A DNA stretch of 64,000 bases from Cyclobacteriaceae bacterium (GTDB lineage: Bacteria; Bacteroidota; Bacteroidia; Cytophagales; Cyclobacteriaceae). Below are positions 16,820 through 24,650 of this stretch, piece after piece. The stretch is from assembly GCA_028278225.1 (NCBI GenBank), contig JANQEU010000071.1:1-64000 (forward strand), written 5' to 3'. How positions within the stretch are numbered: the stretch's first letter is position 1; the number at the start of each line of letters is the position of its first letter. Both the position numbers and the translations under genes were made by a program. Under the pieces are notes generated by a model. That model was not told the origin of the DNA, did not search any database, and saw nothing but the letters and a program-made list of their open reading frames with translations.

Positions 16820-17524
16820 ATGAGGATTGCAATAATGCAACCATATTTCTGCGCTTATCTTGGATACTATCAACTCATGCAGGCTGTTGATAAATTCGTA
16901 ATCTACGATAACGTACAATACACCAAATCCGGATGGATCAATCGAAATCGGATTCTTATTAATCATCGACCTTATCTATTTACAATTCCTGTAAAACATG
17001 GGCACAGCAAACAAAAAATAATAGAATTTGATTTGGCTTCCAACTCTTTGGTGGAGAGGAATTTAATATTGAAACGCATTGCAAATGCATATCGCAATGC
17101 CCCATATTTCACACAAACATTTCCACTGGTTCAACGCCTTTTTCTTAGAGATACCCACAACTTGTTTGATTTTATCTATCATTCAATTGTCGAACTGGTA
17201 AAGTACCTGCGTATCAAAACTGAAATTATTATTTCATCACAACTTAAAATTGATCATACAACTAAAGCACAGGAAAAAGTACTTGCTATTTGTAAACAGC
17301 TAAATACTGACGCCTACATCAATCCTATTGGAGGTCGACAATTGTACAAAAAGGATACATTTAGGCAGTCCAATATTGACCTGAAGTTTTTGCAGCCTAA
17401 AAACATCAACTATAGGCAATTTGGAAAAGAATTTGTACCATCTTTATCAGTAATTGATGTATTGATGTTTAATGAACTCAATAAGATTCATGATTTTCTG
17501 AACACTTACATATTGACTGAGTGA
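16820..17524 (+). CDS. WbqC-family protein
   Basis: A 234-residue WbqC-like protein. It opens I-A-I-M-Q-P-Y-F-C-A-Y-L-G-Y-Y-Q-L-M, followed by F-V-I-Y-D-N-V-Q-Y-T-K-S-G-W-I-N-R-N-R-I, which is diagnostic, and later contains N-P-I-G-G-R-Q-L-Y. WbqC genes occur in O-antigen and other surface-polysaccharide loci; the reaction is not established. The gene looks more AT-rich than its neighbours. It converges with a sugar-transferase gene 2 bp away, and both lie between two copies of the bestrophin 3' end, so the pair looks like an inserted glycan cassette. Confidence 0.85.
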   Translation: MRIAIMQPYFCAYLGYYQLMQAVDKFVIYDNVQYTKSGWINRNRILINHRPYLFTIPVKHGHSKQKIIEFDLASNSLVERNLILKRIANAYRNAPYFTQTFPLVQRLFLRDTHNLFDFIYHSIVELVKYLRIKTEIIISSQLKIDHTTKAQEKVLAICKQLNTDAYINPIGGRQLYKKDTFRQSNIDLKFLQPKNINYRQFGKEFVPSLSVIDVLMFNELNKIHDFLNTYILTE

Positions 17525-17526
17525 AT

Positions 17527-18177
17527 CTATTCTGAACCCTTCTTTGTTAAGATTACTTCAATAGTCCTGAATACCAAATAAAAATCTAATTGTAGTGAAG
17601 CTCTTTTAAGATATTCAAAATCATAATCTATCTTCTGCTTCATGGAATTGTTCACTCTCCCGTGTATAACACTCAAACCGCTAATCCCGGGTTTTATGTC
17701 TTTAACAGCTTCCATATATTCATTTATTAACGCTTGATTTAGTCCTTCCAACTTGTGCAAATAAGGGACATGGAGCATTGGAATAGGGCGATAACCAATC
17801 AGGCTCATTTCCCCTACAAGAACGTGCCAAAATTGTGCGATTTCATCAATGCTTGTCGATCGCCAAAACTGTCCTGTCTTTGTATATTTATATGGTTGAC
17901 GTTCTTTTATGACATCTATGGATACCGTACCCTCAGTCTCTTTCACCTGTAACGTTCGCAACTTGTAAAAGTGAAACGACTTATTCCCCAGACCCATTCG
18001 ATCCTGTACAAATATTGGAGGCACTTTGTCAAAAACTCGAACAATCACTATTGACAACACGAAAATGGGCAATCCCAGTACTAAACCGATTAAACCGCCT
18101 ATGATATCCATTAATCGCTTAGAACGACTCCTCAAATACGTTTTCTGATATTCAGAATGAAAATCTGCTCGTTTCAT
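17527..18177 (-). CDS. Initiating sugar transferase (monotopic phosphoglycosyl transferase)
   Basis: A 216-residue bacterial sugar transferase of the short PglC-like type. Near the N-terminus R-L-M-D-I-I-G-G is followed by a hydrophobic re-entrant segment; then come F-V-Q-D-R-M-G-L, F-Y-K-L-R-T-L, the catalytic S-I-D-E motif near residue 110, and G-E-M-S-L-I-G-Y-R-P. K-P-G-I-S-G-L-S appears near 165. These enzymes move a sugar 1-phosphate from a UDP-sugar to undecaprenyl phosphate at the inner membrane and start glycan assembly. No other glycan genes are nearby apart from the convergent wbqC-like gene. Base composition is AT-rich compared with the bestrophin genes, which suggests transfer. 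Confidence 0.88.
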   Translation of the reverse strand: MKRADFHSEYQKTYLRSRSKRLMDIIGGLIGLVLGLPIFVLSIVIVRVFDKVPPIFVQDRMGLGNKSFHFYKLRTLQVKETEGTVSIDVIKERQPYKYTKTGQFWRSTSIDEIAQFWHVLVGEMSLIGYRPIPMLHVPYLHKLEGLNQALINEYMEAVKDIKPGISGLSVIHGRVNNSMKQKIDYDFEYLKRASLQLDFYLVFRTIEVILTKKGSE

Positions 18178-18230
18178 TCAATGACATAATTCAGTCTCAA
18201 AGTTCGCGAAATTAGGAGAATAGGACCCCC

Positions 18231-18440
18231 AGGATCTCAATCCCGTTAGGGGTACTTGTTTCATGGGGCTTTCTTGTGATGGAATCGGCCGTTGATTATT
18301 CTGAAAATCCCTTCGAAGGAATGGGAAATGACGTTCCGATGCTGTCGCTATGTCGTACAATTGAAATTGACCTCAGGGAGATGCTGGGTGAAACTGAATT
18401 GCCTCCTGCCATTGAAGCCAAGAATGGCGTGCTAATGTAA
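18231..18440 (+). pseudogene. Bestrophin gene remnant (last 70 codons)
   Basis: The frame reads R-I-S-I-P-L-G-V-L-V-S-W-G-F-L-V-M-E-S then V-D-Y-S-E-N-P-F-E-G-M-G-N-D and ends G-V-L-M followed by TAA, matching the last 70 codons of the two bestrophin genes. An in-frame stop at 18213 lies just upstream and nothing bestrophin-like precedes it. It is either the end of a third tandem paralog or a duplicated 3' end brought in with the WbqC/sugar-transferase cassette. Positions 18294-18383 are identical to paralog 2. Confidence 0.9.
18294..18383 (+). repeat. 90-bp direct repeat, copy 2 (inside bestrophin remnant)
   Basis: Exact copy of 16576-16665. Together the two copies bracket the 1.6-kb segment carrying the WbqC-like and sugar-transferase genes. 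Confidence 0.95.
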
Positions 18441-18520
18441 GCACGTTCCTTCCAAACAGTATTCATCATATCCCTGTGATCCACTGACACGGAGTGTGCC
18501 TCCGGGTCAGATCACATATC

Positions 18521-18562
18521 CTGCACTATGTATACATCTATCTGCGGTATGTATACGCTACT
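18521..18562 (+). promoter_or_regulatory. 21-bp direct repeat pair, likely AraC-type operator (cluster 1)
   Basis: Two adjacent 21-bp units (18521-18541 and 18542-18562) share CTGC-N2-TATGTATAC. They end 46 bp before the first hydrolase start codon. The same core, CCGGAATAAGTATACGCT, is found as a 21-bp-spaced pair before the second cluster at 22672-22713. The spacing of two helical turns suits a regulator binding one face of DNA. Confidence 0.7.
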
Positions 18563-18608
18563 CTTCTTACTAAGCCAGACTTTTACCTAGTAAAAATTGT
18601 GGCAAAAC

Positions 18609-19487
18609 ATGATAACTAATTATTTATCCAATGCAATTGTAAAAGGTCGGCAGGCTCCCGTTTTTGGGAAACCATCAGATTACGACATGGAGTACGAAGA
18701 TATCACGTTCAAGGCAAGCGACGGTGTGACACTGTCCGGCTGGCTGGTTAAAGGCGGCACTGATAAGATCATCATTCAATCCCATTATGGTGTCCAGTCC
18801 AGTAGGTCCGGATATACCCCAAAAGGAAAAGGGATGAGTAAAATGTGGACTGAGGACATCACATTCCTGAAACATGTCAAATACCTGGTTGATAAGGGCT
18901 ATTCCGTATTAATGTATGATTTCCGCAATCATGGAAACAGTGCCCCAGGGACATGTCCCTGGGTAACCTGGGGGCCTGAGGAGCACAAAGATGTATTGGC
19001 TGCCATGGAGTATGTTTCCAGTCACCCTGACCATAAGGATGCTCAAATTGGATTGCTCAGTATTTGCATGGGTGCGGCTTCTTCAACCTACGCATATGGG
19101 AAAGAAAATGGACTGAAAAAATATAAAAACATCAAAGCAATGGTGGCTATTCAGCCGCTTCGATACGCAGATTTCATCAAGGCGCTGGGTCTCGATAATT
19201 TCATCGGAAAAAGGGTAACGAAACTAAACAACAAACGGACCGGGATCGATATGAACGCTATTTCATTCATGCCAGGTGTCAAAGAAATCACAGTTCCCAC
19301 CCTGCTAATTCAGAATTCCAACGACGAATATTTAAATAAACAATCGATAGACGAATACTACGATGCACTAACTGTGGAAAAAGAAATGATGTGGCTGGAT
19401 CTGGATAAAAAACGAGCCTCGGCCTACGACTACCTGACAAAAAGCCCGGAGGAAATCCTGCCCTGGTTTGATAAATACATGAATTGA
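18609..19487 (+). CDS. Alpha/beta hydrolase with Cys nucleophile elbow, copy 1
   Basis: A 292-residue hydrolase; ATG at 18609 is preferred over a TTG four codons earlier. The start Y-D-M-E-Y-E-D-I-T-F-K-A-S-D-G-V-T-L-S-G-W is shared with the two relatives at 19508 and 23683. Y-D-F-R-N-H-G-N-S follows near residue 110. The nucleophile elbow reads L-S-I-C-M-G with Cys153 in place of the usual Ser. The acid N-D-E-Y is present, but where the relatives have a His in R-F-H-G-Y or T-H-R-F-D-G-Y this protein reads K-R-A-S-A-Y, so the catalytic His appears to be missing. It may be inactive or non-hydrolytic. No signal peptide. Confidence 0.8.
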   Translation: MITNYLSNAIVKGRQAPVFGKPSDYDMEYEDITFKASDGVTLSGWLVKGGTDKIIIQSHYGVQSSRSGYTPKGKGMSKMWTEDITFLKHVKYLVDKGYSVLMYDFRNHGNSAPGTCPWVTWGPEEHKDVLAAMEYVSSHPDHKDAQIGLLSICMGAASSTYAYGKENGLKKYKNIKAMVAIQPLRYADFIKALGLDNFIGKRVTKLNNKRTGIDMNAISFMPGVKEITVPTLLIQNSNDEYLNKQSIDEYYDALTVEKEMMWLDLDKKRASAYDYLTKSPEEILPWFDKYMN

Positions 19488-19507
19488 AGATATAAACCGA
19501 AATTATT

Positions 19508-20416
19508 ATGGAAACAATGCAAACAACAGAGTTCCTAAACAGTTTAGCTTACAATCTGGCCAGACCTGTAAGAACTCCCATTCTCCGCAAGCCAGATGAA
19601 TATGGTTTGAAGTACGAAGAAGTAACATTTCCAGCCCTGGATGGTGTGAAGTTAGATGGCTGGTTTATCCCTGCTGACTCAAACAAATTGATCATTCACA
19701 ATCACTTCTCTCCGGCGAATCGATATGGATTCCCCGGGCACATGAAGAATTTTGAAGCATCAGGTGGATTTGAAGTGAATTTCTTACCCAAGTACAAGGC
19801 ATTGCATGACGCTGGGTATAATATCCTGACCTATGACATTCGCAATCATGGCACCAGCGAGAACTCATCTAATAAGATCTGTGGTGTAGGCTATTGGGAA
19901 TGGCAGGACGTAATGGGTTCTCTCGAGTTTGCGAGAAGTTGGGAGAAAACGGCAGGTATGGATATTGGTTTACAAAGTATGTGCATGGGCGCTAATTCTA
20001 CCCTCCGGGCGATGGAAAAATATCCGGAAGAATTTGAGGACATCAAGTGCTGGATCCTGATCCAACCTCTCCATGGTCAGACATGTATAGAGCGCAGTTG
20101 TGAAGCTATGGGAATTGACATCCAGGAGGGTATAAAGGGATTTGCCCCGATCAACAAGGAATTGACGGGGCTTACATTCGAAGACCACAATATGCGGCCT
20201 CTGATCAAAGGGGTGAAAATTCCTACCCTGGTACTTCAGGTTCGAAATGACATGGTATCACGTGAATCAGATATTCAGGAGATCTATGACATGCTTGAGA
20301 TGGAAGACAAAGACATCATCTGGATAGAAGATACGCCCTGGCGCTTTCATGGGTATACCTATTTCTCAGAACATCCTGAGGAAATGATCCAATGGTATGA
20401 CGCCCATATGTCGTAA
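19508..20416 (+). CDS. Alpha/beta hydrolase with Cys nucleophile elbow, copy 2
   Basis: A 302-residue paralog of the upstream gene, 20 bp away. It shares Y-G-L-K-Y-E-E-V-T-F-P-A-L-D-G-V-K-L-D-G-W and Y-D-I-R-N-H-G-T-S. The elbow is Q-S-M-C-M-G with Cys159; the acid is in R-N-D-M-V and the His is His281 in W-R-F-H-G-Y. Cys-His-Asp triads in this fold are known from dienelactone hydrolase, but that family is otherwise different. The protein has no signal peptide. Substrate unknown. Confidence 0.82.
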   Translation: METMQTTEFLNSLAYNLARPVRTPILRKPDEYGLKYEEVTFPALDGVKLDGWFIPADSNKLIIHNHFSPANRYGFPGHMKNFEASGGFEVNFLPKYKALHDAGYNILTYDIRNHGTSENSSNKICGVGYWEWQDVMGSLEFARSWEKTAGMDIGLQSMCMGANSTLRAMEKYPEEFEDIKCWILIQPLHGQTCIERSCEAMGIDIQEGIKGFAPINKELTGLTFEDHNMRPLIKGVKIPTLVLQVRNDMVSRESDIQEIYDMLEMEDKDIIWIEDTPWRFHGYTYFSEHPEEMIQWYDAHMS

Positions 20417-20433
20417 CTTGTAATAGTAAAATC

Positions 20434-20940
20434 ATGGCGATTCTTACTTCAAAATGGATGATAGCTGTACTGCTCATTGTGGTGGTATTGGCTATCTTGT
20501 ATATCATTGGACGTAAATCGGTGCATTCTGAGATCATCATCGCAGCTACCCCCGAGGAAGTCTGGTCGGTGTTGACCGACGTATCCAATATCAAGGAATG
20601 GAACCCCGTATTAATACCTATTGATGGTAAACTTGGAGAGGGGAACACAATAAAGTATGAATTCCGGCAGGATGAAAAGAACATCAGTGAAATGCCTGCA
20701 AAAGTGAAACGGATCGAAGTAGGTCAATTATTGAATCAGGGTGGTGGAATGGCAGGTATCTTGACTTTTGACCATAGGTATATACTGGAACCTGTCGATA
20801 AAGGAACCAGGGTCACCATCCATGAGGCCTATCGTGGTATAGCTGTACCGTTCTGGAATCCAGCGCCGGTCCAGGAAGCTTACGAAAGACTCAATCAGGC
20901 GCTAAAGGAAAGAGTTGAAAGTTTAAAGGAAAATGACTAA
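20434..20940 (+). CDS. SRPBCC-family protein with N-terminal membrane anchor
   Basis: The 168 residues begin with one hydrophobic helix (about 8-26), followed by a START/SRPBCC fold: I-I-I-A-A-T-P-E-E-V-W-S-V-L-T-D-V-S-N-I-K-E-W-N-P near residue 35-60, and G-T-R-V-T-I-H-E-A-Y near 130. The fold makes a hydrophobic pocket for lipids or polyketides. It lies 17 bp after the second hydrolase and abuts the AraC gene (stop 20940, start 20941), so it belongs to the same operon and may present or sense a hydrophobic ligand. Confidence 0.82.
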   Translation: MAILTSKWMIAVLLIVVVLAILYIIGRKSVHSEIIIAATPEEVWSVLTDVSNIKEWNPVLIPIDGKLGEGNTIKYEFRQDEKNISEMPAKVKRIEVGQLLNQGGGMAGILTFDHRYILEPVDKGTRVTIHEAYRGIAVPFWNPAPVQEAYERLNQALKERVESLKEND

Positions 20941-21846
20941 ATGGGCGAAATCATCAAAATCGAATCGATCAGCCAGGTTCATAAGTTTTGGGGACTGGAT
21001 GATTCCAAACATCCACTGGTGACGGTTATCCCCATCACTGATGAGATGACCAATTTCGATTACGGAGATCATACTTATGTGACGGATCTTTATCAGCTCA
21101 GCCTCAAAATCGGATTGTCCGGCTCTTTGATTTACGGACGCAATTCATATGACTTTGAGGAGGGTACTTTGGTTTTTCTCAAACCCAATCAGGCGGTGAA
21201 GATTGAAAATAGTGAAGAGTTCGAGGGTAGTTCCGGGTGGACCCTGATCTTTCATCCGGATCTGATCCGTAAGTCTGAGCTGGGTAAGATCATCAATAAT
21301 TACTCCTTCTTCTCCTACGACACAAACGAAGCACTTCACCTTTCCGGGGAAGAACGTAATAGTCTGACAGAGTTGGTCCGGAAGATTGAAAAGGAATGTC
21401 TCCACATCGACCGACACAGCCAGGAATTGATCGTCTCCAACATCAAACTGATCCTGGATTACTGCACCCGATACTATGACAGGCAGTTCTATACACGAAC
21501 CAATCTCAACAAGGATTTTGTCACTAAATTCGAAAATTTGCTTCGCGACTATTATCAATCTGATAAACCACTGGAATTGGGTGTTCCAACTGTCAAATAC
21601 TGTGGGTCCGAGCTAAACATGTCGTCCCATTATCTTAGTGATATGCTTCGGAAGGAAACCGGGAGAAGTGCCCAGGAACACATTTATTTCTTTTTGATCG
21701 ATCGCGCTAAAACCAGGTTACTGAGCACGGAAGAGTCCATAAGTCAGGTGGCTTATGGTTTGGGATTTGAGTATCCCCAACACTTCAGCAAGATCTTCAA
21801 GAATAAAACAGGTATGACTCCTGCTGAGTACAGGAGCTTGAATTGA
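20941..21846 (+). CDS. AraC-family transcriptional regulator, copy 1
   Basis: A 301-residue regulator with a cupin-like N-terminal part (G-S-L-I-Y-G-R-N-S-Y-D-F-E-E-G-T-L-V-F-L-K-P) and a C-terminal double HTH: S-S-H-Y-L-S-D-M-L-R-K-E-T-G then Q-V-A-Y-G-L-G-F-E-Y-P-Q-H-F-S-K-I-F-K. The second HTH is almost the same as that of the regulator at 24651, so both are expected to recognise similar DNA. The shared 21-bp repeats upstream of each cluster are the obvious candidates. It is the last gene of cluster 1. Confidence 0.92.
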   Translation: MGEIIKIESISQVHKFWGLDDSKHPLVTVIPITDEMTNFDYGDHTYVTDLYQLSLKIGLSGSLIYGRNSYDFEEGTLVFLKPNQAVKIENSEEFEGSSGWTLIFHPDLIRKSELGKIINNYSFFSYDTNEALHLSGEERNSLTELVRKIEKECLHIDRHSQELIVSNIKLILDYCTRYYDRQFYTRTNLNKDFVTKFENLLRDYYQSDKPLELGVPTVKYCGSELNMSSHYLSDMLRKETGRSAQEHIYFFLIDRAKTRLLSTEESISQVAYGLGFEYPQHFSKIFKNKTGMTPAEYRSLN

Positions 21847-21932
21847 TACATCATTGTACGAGACCACCGGATAAACCGGGCACTAGGCCAGGGTGGTGAC
21901 GGGTATACTAAGACGGATACATTAAATGGAAC

Positions 21933-21970
21933 CGTCATTACCCGATGGAACGGAGCGAAGTGCGGGTAAT
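21933..21970. repeat. Hairpin repeat A (ATTACCCG/CGGGTAAT family)
   Basis: CGTCATTACCCGA is followed by a short GA-rich interior and CGGGTAAT, forming an 8-bp stem. Related copies with the same ends lie at 22355-22426 and 22574-22645. A further shared piece, CCAGGGTGGTGACGG, occurs at 21888-21902 and 22438-22452. Confidence 0.85.
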
Positions 21971-22004
21971 TTTGTTTAGTTCCACACCTGATTTAAAAGG
22001 TAAT

Positions 22005-22304
22005 CTACCGCATATCTTCTATCTCCTCATAGAGATCCCTCCATTCAGGATTGAATTCATTAATGAGATTTTCTTTCCAGTTCCTCGGATATTTCTTGAT
22101 CCTTTTCTCTCTTCTGATGGCTTCCTCTATACCATCAAAGAACTCATAGTAAACCAGGAATCGACAGTTGTACTTGCTCGTAAATTTAGACCCGTGTCCC
22201 TCTCGGTGTTCATATATCCGGGCATTCAGGTCTGAAGTAACTCCTGTATAAAGTACAGTCTTATTCCTATTCGTCACTATGTAAACATACCCTCCTTTTG
22301 CCAT
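22005..22304 (-). CDS. GIY-YIG nuclease domain protein
   Basis: A stand-alone GIY-YIG domain of about 99 residues if started at the Met at 22304 (ten codons further upstream is possible). G-Y-V-Y-I-V-T-N is the GIY-like strand, V-L-Y-T-G-V-T-S-D-L the YIG strand, then R-I-Y-E-H-R-E-G and F-T-S-K-Y-N, R-L-V-Y-Y-E and E-A-I-R-R-E-K-R-I-K-K, which match the UPF0213 group. These small proteins are abundant in Bacteroidota; their natural role is not known. Hairpin repeats lie on both sides (21933-21970, 22355-22426, 22574-22645), so gene and repeats may form one mobile or repeat-associated unit. Confidence 0.9.
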   Translation of the reverse strand: MAKGGYVYIVTNRNKTVLYTGVTSDLNARIYEHREGHGSKFTSKYNCRFLVYYEFFDGIEEAIRREKRIKKYPRNWKENLINEFNPEWRDLYEEIEDMR

Positions 22305-22354
22305 GCGATAAAGATAGACTACACGGATATACAATTAAACGGATGCAAATAGCA

Positions 22355-22426
22355 CGTCATTACCCGACAGAGTGAAGCGGAGTTCGGGTAATCTCTATCA
22401 ATTGTTCTATACCACCTGAACAGGTC
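22355..22426. repeat. Hairpin repeat B (72 bp)
   Basis: ATTACCCGA/TCGGGTAAT form a 9-bp stem, followed by a second small hairpin, ACCTG-AA-CAGGT. The whole 72-bp unit is nearly identical to 22574-22645. The 435 bp between the GIY-YIG gene and the SDR gene consist mainly of such repeats. Confidence 0.92.
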
Positions 22427-22491
22427 GGGGTGCCCGACCAGGGTGGTGACGGAATGGAAATACAGTCTTTCACCAACGTTTTTTTATCTTC

Positions 22492-22514
22492 ATTCCCTGG
22501 CTTGACCAGGGAAT
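22492..22514. repeat. Perfect 9-bp hairpin in the repeat island
   Basis: ATTCCCTGG (22492-22500) and CCAGGGAAT (22506-22514) with a 5-nt loop. No T tract follows, so it is listed as a repeat rather than a terminator. Confidence 0.8.
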
Positions 22515-22573
22515 CCCTTGACTATGCAGGGAAATATGAACCAATTTGACATTGACCACCGGAAACAATAAAA

Positions 22574-22645
22574 CGTCATTACCCGACGGAGCAGAGCGGA
22601 GTTCGGGTAATCTCTATCAATTGTTCTATACCACCTGAACAGGTC
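22574..22645. repeat. Hairpin repeat C (72 bp)
   Basis: Second copy of the 72-bp unit at 22355-22426, in the same orientation, differing only in the loop of the first hairpin. Confidence 0.92.
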
Positions 22646-22671
22646 TGGAAATCTTATAACCTAAATTCCAA

Positions 22672-22713
22672 AATCCGGAATATGTATTAGCCAATCCGGA
22701 ATAAGTATACGCT
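22672..22713 (+). promoter_or_regulatory. 21-bp direct repeat pair, likely AraC-type operator (cluster 2)
   Basis: Two adjacent 21-bp units begin AATCCGGAATA and continue with TGTATTAG and AGTATACGCT. They end 56 bp before the SDR start codon. Unit length and the GTATACGCT core agree with the pair at 18521-18562 before cluster 1. Confidence 0.7.
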
Positions 22714-22769
22714 CCTGAACACACTGGTTTTCAATTTTGTATCAACAAGAATCAAAAAATCGATACAAA

Positions 22770-23645
22770 ATGAAAAAAGTAATACTCATCACAGGGGCAT
22801 CTTCCGGAATAGGAAAAGCTACTGCCCTGCAATTGATCCTGGAGGGGCATATCGTTTATGGTGCGGCCCGAAGGCTCCGTAAAATGGATGATCTGGTGAC
22901 GGCTGGAGGACAGGCAATGGAATTGGATGTCACCGATCACGACCAAATTCGGGCTGGAGTTCAAAAAGTACTGGAAGAACAGGGACAAATTGATGTATTG
23001 GTCAACAACGCCGGTTACGCCGAATGGGGATCAGTAGAGAACACCTCTTACGAAACCGCCAGGCGACAGTTTGAAGTGAATATTTTCGGGCTTGCCGAAA
23101 TGACCAAAGCTGTGATCCCCATAATGAGGGCTCAGGGATCGGGAAAGATCATCAATATTTCCTCTGTTGGAGGAAAGGTCTACAGCCCCCTTGGTGCCTG
23201 GTACCATGGGACCAAACATGCCCTGGAAGGATGGAGTGACTGTCTGAGACTGGAACTCAAACAATTTGGAATCGATGTAGTGATTGTCGAACCAGGAGCC
23301 ATTGGAACAGAGTTTAACGATGTGCTAAGTAGTAACTTCAGGGAAGCCACCACTGACGGTCCTTACACTCAATTGGCAAAAGCCCTGGATGCCGCTCAAA
23401 AAAACGCAGAAGAGAACAGTTCTCCTCCATCAGTCATCGCTCATGTTATTTCTAAAGCTATCAAAGCACGTAGACCTAAAACCAGGTATGCAACTGGAAA
23501 GCTTTCCGGTCAGGTTCTTTTCTTCAGGAAATGGTTTAGTGACCGGGCTTTCGACCGAACGATCCTGAGGATGGTGAATAACATGGGTAAAAAAGCGCAA
23601 CATGGATCCAGTGTCCGGGCGGAAGCTGAACAGACTCACGCATAA
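22770..23645 (+). CDS. Short-chain dehydrogenase/reductase
   Basis: A classical SDR of 291 residues from the ATG at 22770 (a TTG eleven codons upstream overlaps promoter sequence). I-L-I-T-G-A-S-S-G-I-G-K is the cofactor motif, L-V-N-N-A-G-Y the N-N-A-G motif, I-I-N-I-S-S-V-G-G supplies the Ser and W-Y-H-G-T-K-H-A the Tyr-x-x-x-Lys. E-P-G-A-I-G-T follows. The layout resembles the SDR5-like group acting on lipophilic alcohols or ketones. It is the first gene of cluster 2, with a hydrolase 37 bp downstream and an AraC regulator after that. Confidence 0.9.
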   Translation: MKKVILITGASSGIGKATALQLILEGHIVYGAARRLRKMDDLVTAGGQAMELDVTDHDQIRAGVQKVLEEQGQIDVLVNNAGYAEWGSVENTSYETARRQFEVNIFGLAEMTKAVIPIMRAQGSGKIINISSVGGKVYSPLGAWYHGTKHALEGWSDCLRLELKQFGIDVVIVEPGAIGTEFNDVLSSNFREATTDGPYTQLAKALDAAQKNAEENSSPPSVIAHVISKAIKARRPKTRYATGKLSGQVLFFRKWFSDRAFDRTILRMVNNMGKKAQHGSSVRAEAEQTHA

Positions 23646-23682
23646 AAATTCAACTGGTATAAACTTTAAAACTAAATAACTG

Positions 23683-24639
23683 ATGAAAAGGATTATAAGA
23701 TTTCAATATTTGGCAATACCAATTCTTGCTGTATTATTCACAAGTTGTGCTTCTTTCACGGGCAATATGGTGGGAAATGCATTTCTGGAACCACCTAAGC
23801 AATCTATTCCAAAAACTCCTGAAGATTACGGCATAGCTTACAATGATGTGGAGTTTCCTGCACGTGATGGCATAACACTCTCAGGCTGGCTGTTAAACGA
23901 AGATGCCGGTAAAATAATCATCATGACACATTTTGGCTATCGGGCTAACCGATATGGCTATCAGCCAAAAGAACAGCCCAGACTCTCCAGACCTTACAAA
24001 AAGGAAATAGAGTTTGTAAAGGTTGCTCAACGATTAGTCGATGATGGTTACGGCGTATTAATGTATGACATGAGAAATCATGGCATCAGCGGCAAGTCTG
24101 AAAGTGGTTGTGGTACAGGAGGGATTGACGAATCAGATGATGTGTTAGGCGCTGTTGAGTTTATCGCCTCCCATCCCTCAACTAAAGGGAAGAGCATTGG
24201 CCTGTTGAGCTACTGTATGGGAGCAAATGCAACCTTTTTTGCCCAAGCTAAAGACTCAGATTTATTCACGCGTTCAAATGTGAAAGCCTTGGTAGCCATG
24301 CAGCCTTTGACTAATGGTGATTTTGCATGTGCCTATGGGTATGAGCGAGATGGAAAGGTTTACCAAACAGCCAATGCCAAATTCAAAGAAGCAACAGGAT
24401 ATGATCTCGATGCCCCGGTTGTCGAACAGTTAAGTAGCGTCGTTACACCCACATTGCTTTGTCAGGGCAAAAACGATCCATGGACCGACCTTGATTTTAT
24501 CGATGAAGTGTATGAAACATTACCTGTGGCAAAAGAAATGTACTGGATGGAAGAGCCTACGCATCGATTTGATGGTTACAACTGGTTCTATGATCATCCT
24601 GAAAAAATGCTTGAATGGTTCAACAAATATGTAAATTGA
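23683..24639 (+). CDS. Alpha/beta hydrolase lipoprotein with Cys nucleophile elbow, copy 3
   Basis: A 318-residue hydrolase with a lipoprotein signal ending in L-F-T-S-C (Cys about residue 22), so it is probably periplasmic or outer-membrane attached. The mature protein matches the two cluster 1 hydrolases: Y-G-I-A-Y-N-D-V-E-F-P-A-R-D-G-I-T-L-S-G-W and Y-D-M-R-N-H-G-I-S. The elbow reads L-S-Y-C-M-G with Cys178; acid in K-N-D-P-W; His294 in T-H-R-F-D-G-Y. Exported and cytoplasmic versions of one hydrolase family under similar regulators suggest action on one compound on both sides of the membrane (inference). Confidence 0.85.
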   Translation: MKRIIRFQYLAIPILAVLFTSCASFTGNMVGNAFLEPPKQSIPKTPEDYGIAYNDVEFPARDGITLSGWLLNEDAGKIIIMTHFGYRANRYGYQPKEQPRLSRPYKKEIEFVKVAQRLVDDGYGVLMYDMRNHGISGKSESGCGTGGIDESDDVLGAVEFIASHPSTKGKSIGLLSYCMGANATFFAQAKDSDLFTRSNVKALVAMQPLTNGDFACAYGYERDGKVYQTANAKFKEATGYDLDAPVVEQLSSVVTPTLLCQGKNDPWTDLDFIDEVYETLPVAKEMYWMEEPTHRFDGYNWFYDHPEKMLEWFNKYVN

Positions 24640-24650
24640 AGAATTGAGGA

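Noticed and set aside
16723-18230. Insertion sequence carrying the WbqC and sugar-transferase genes
   Set aside because: No transposase, terminal inverted repeats or short target duplication were found; the only bracketing sequence is the bestrophin 3' end.
21945-22235. Plus-strand frame opposite the GIY-YIG gene
   Set aside because: It overlaps a gene with clear family motifs on the other strand and shows no similarity of its own.
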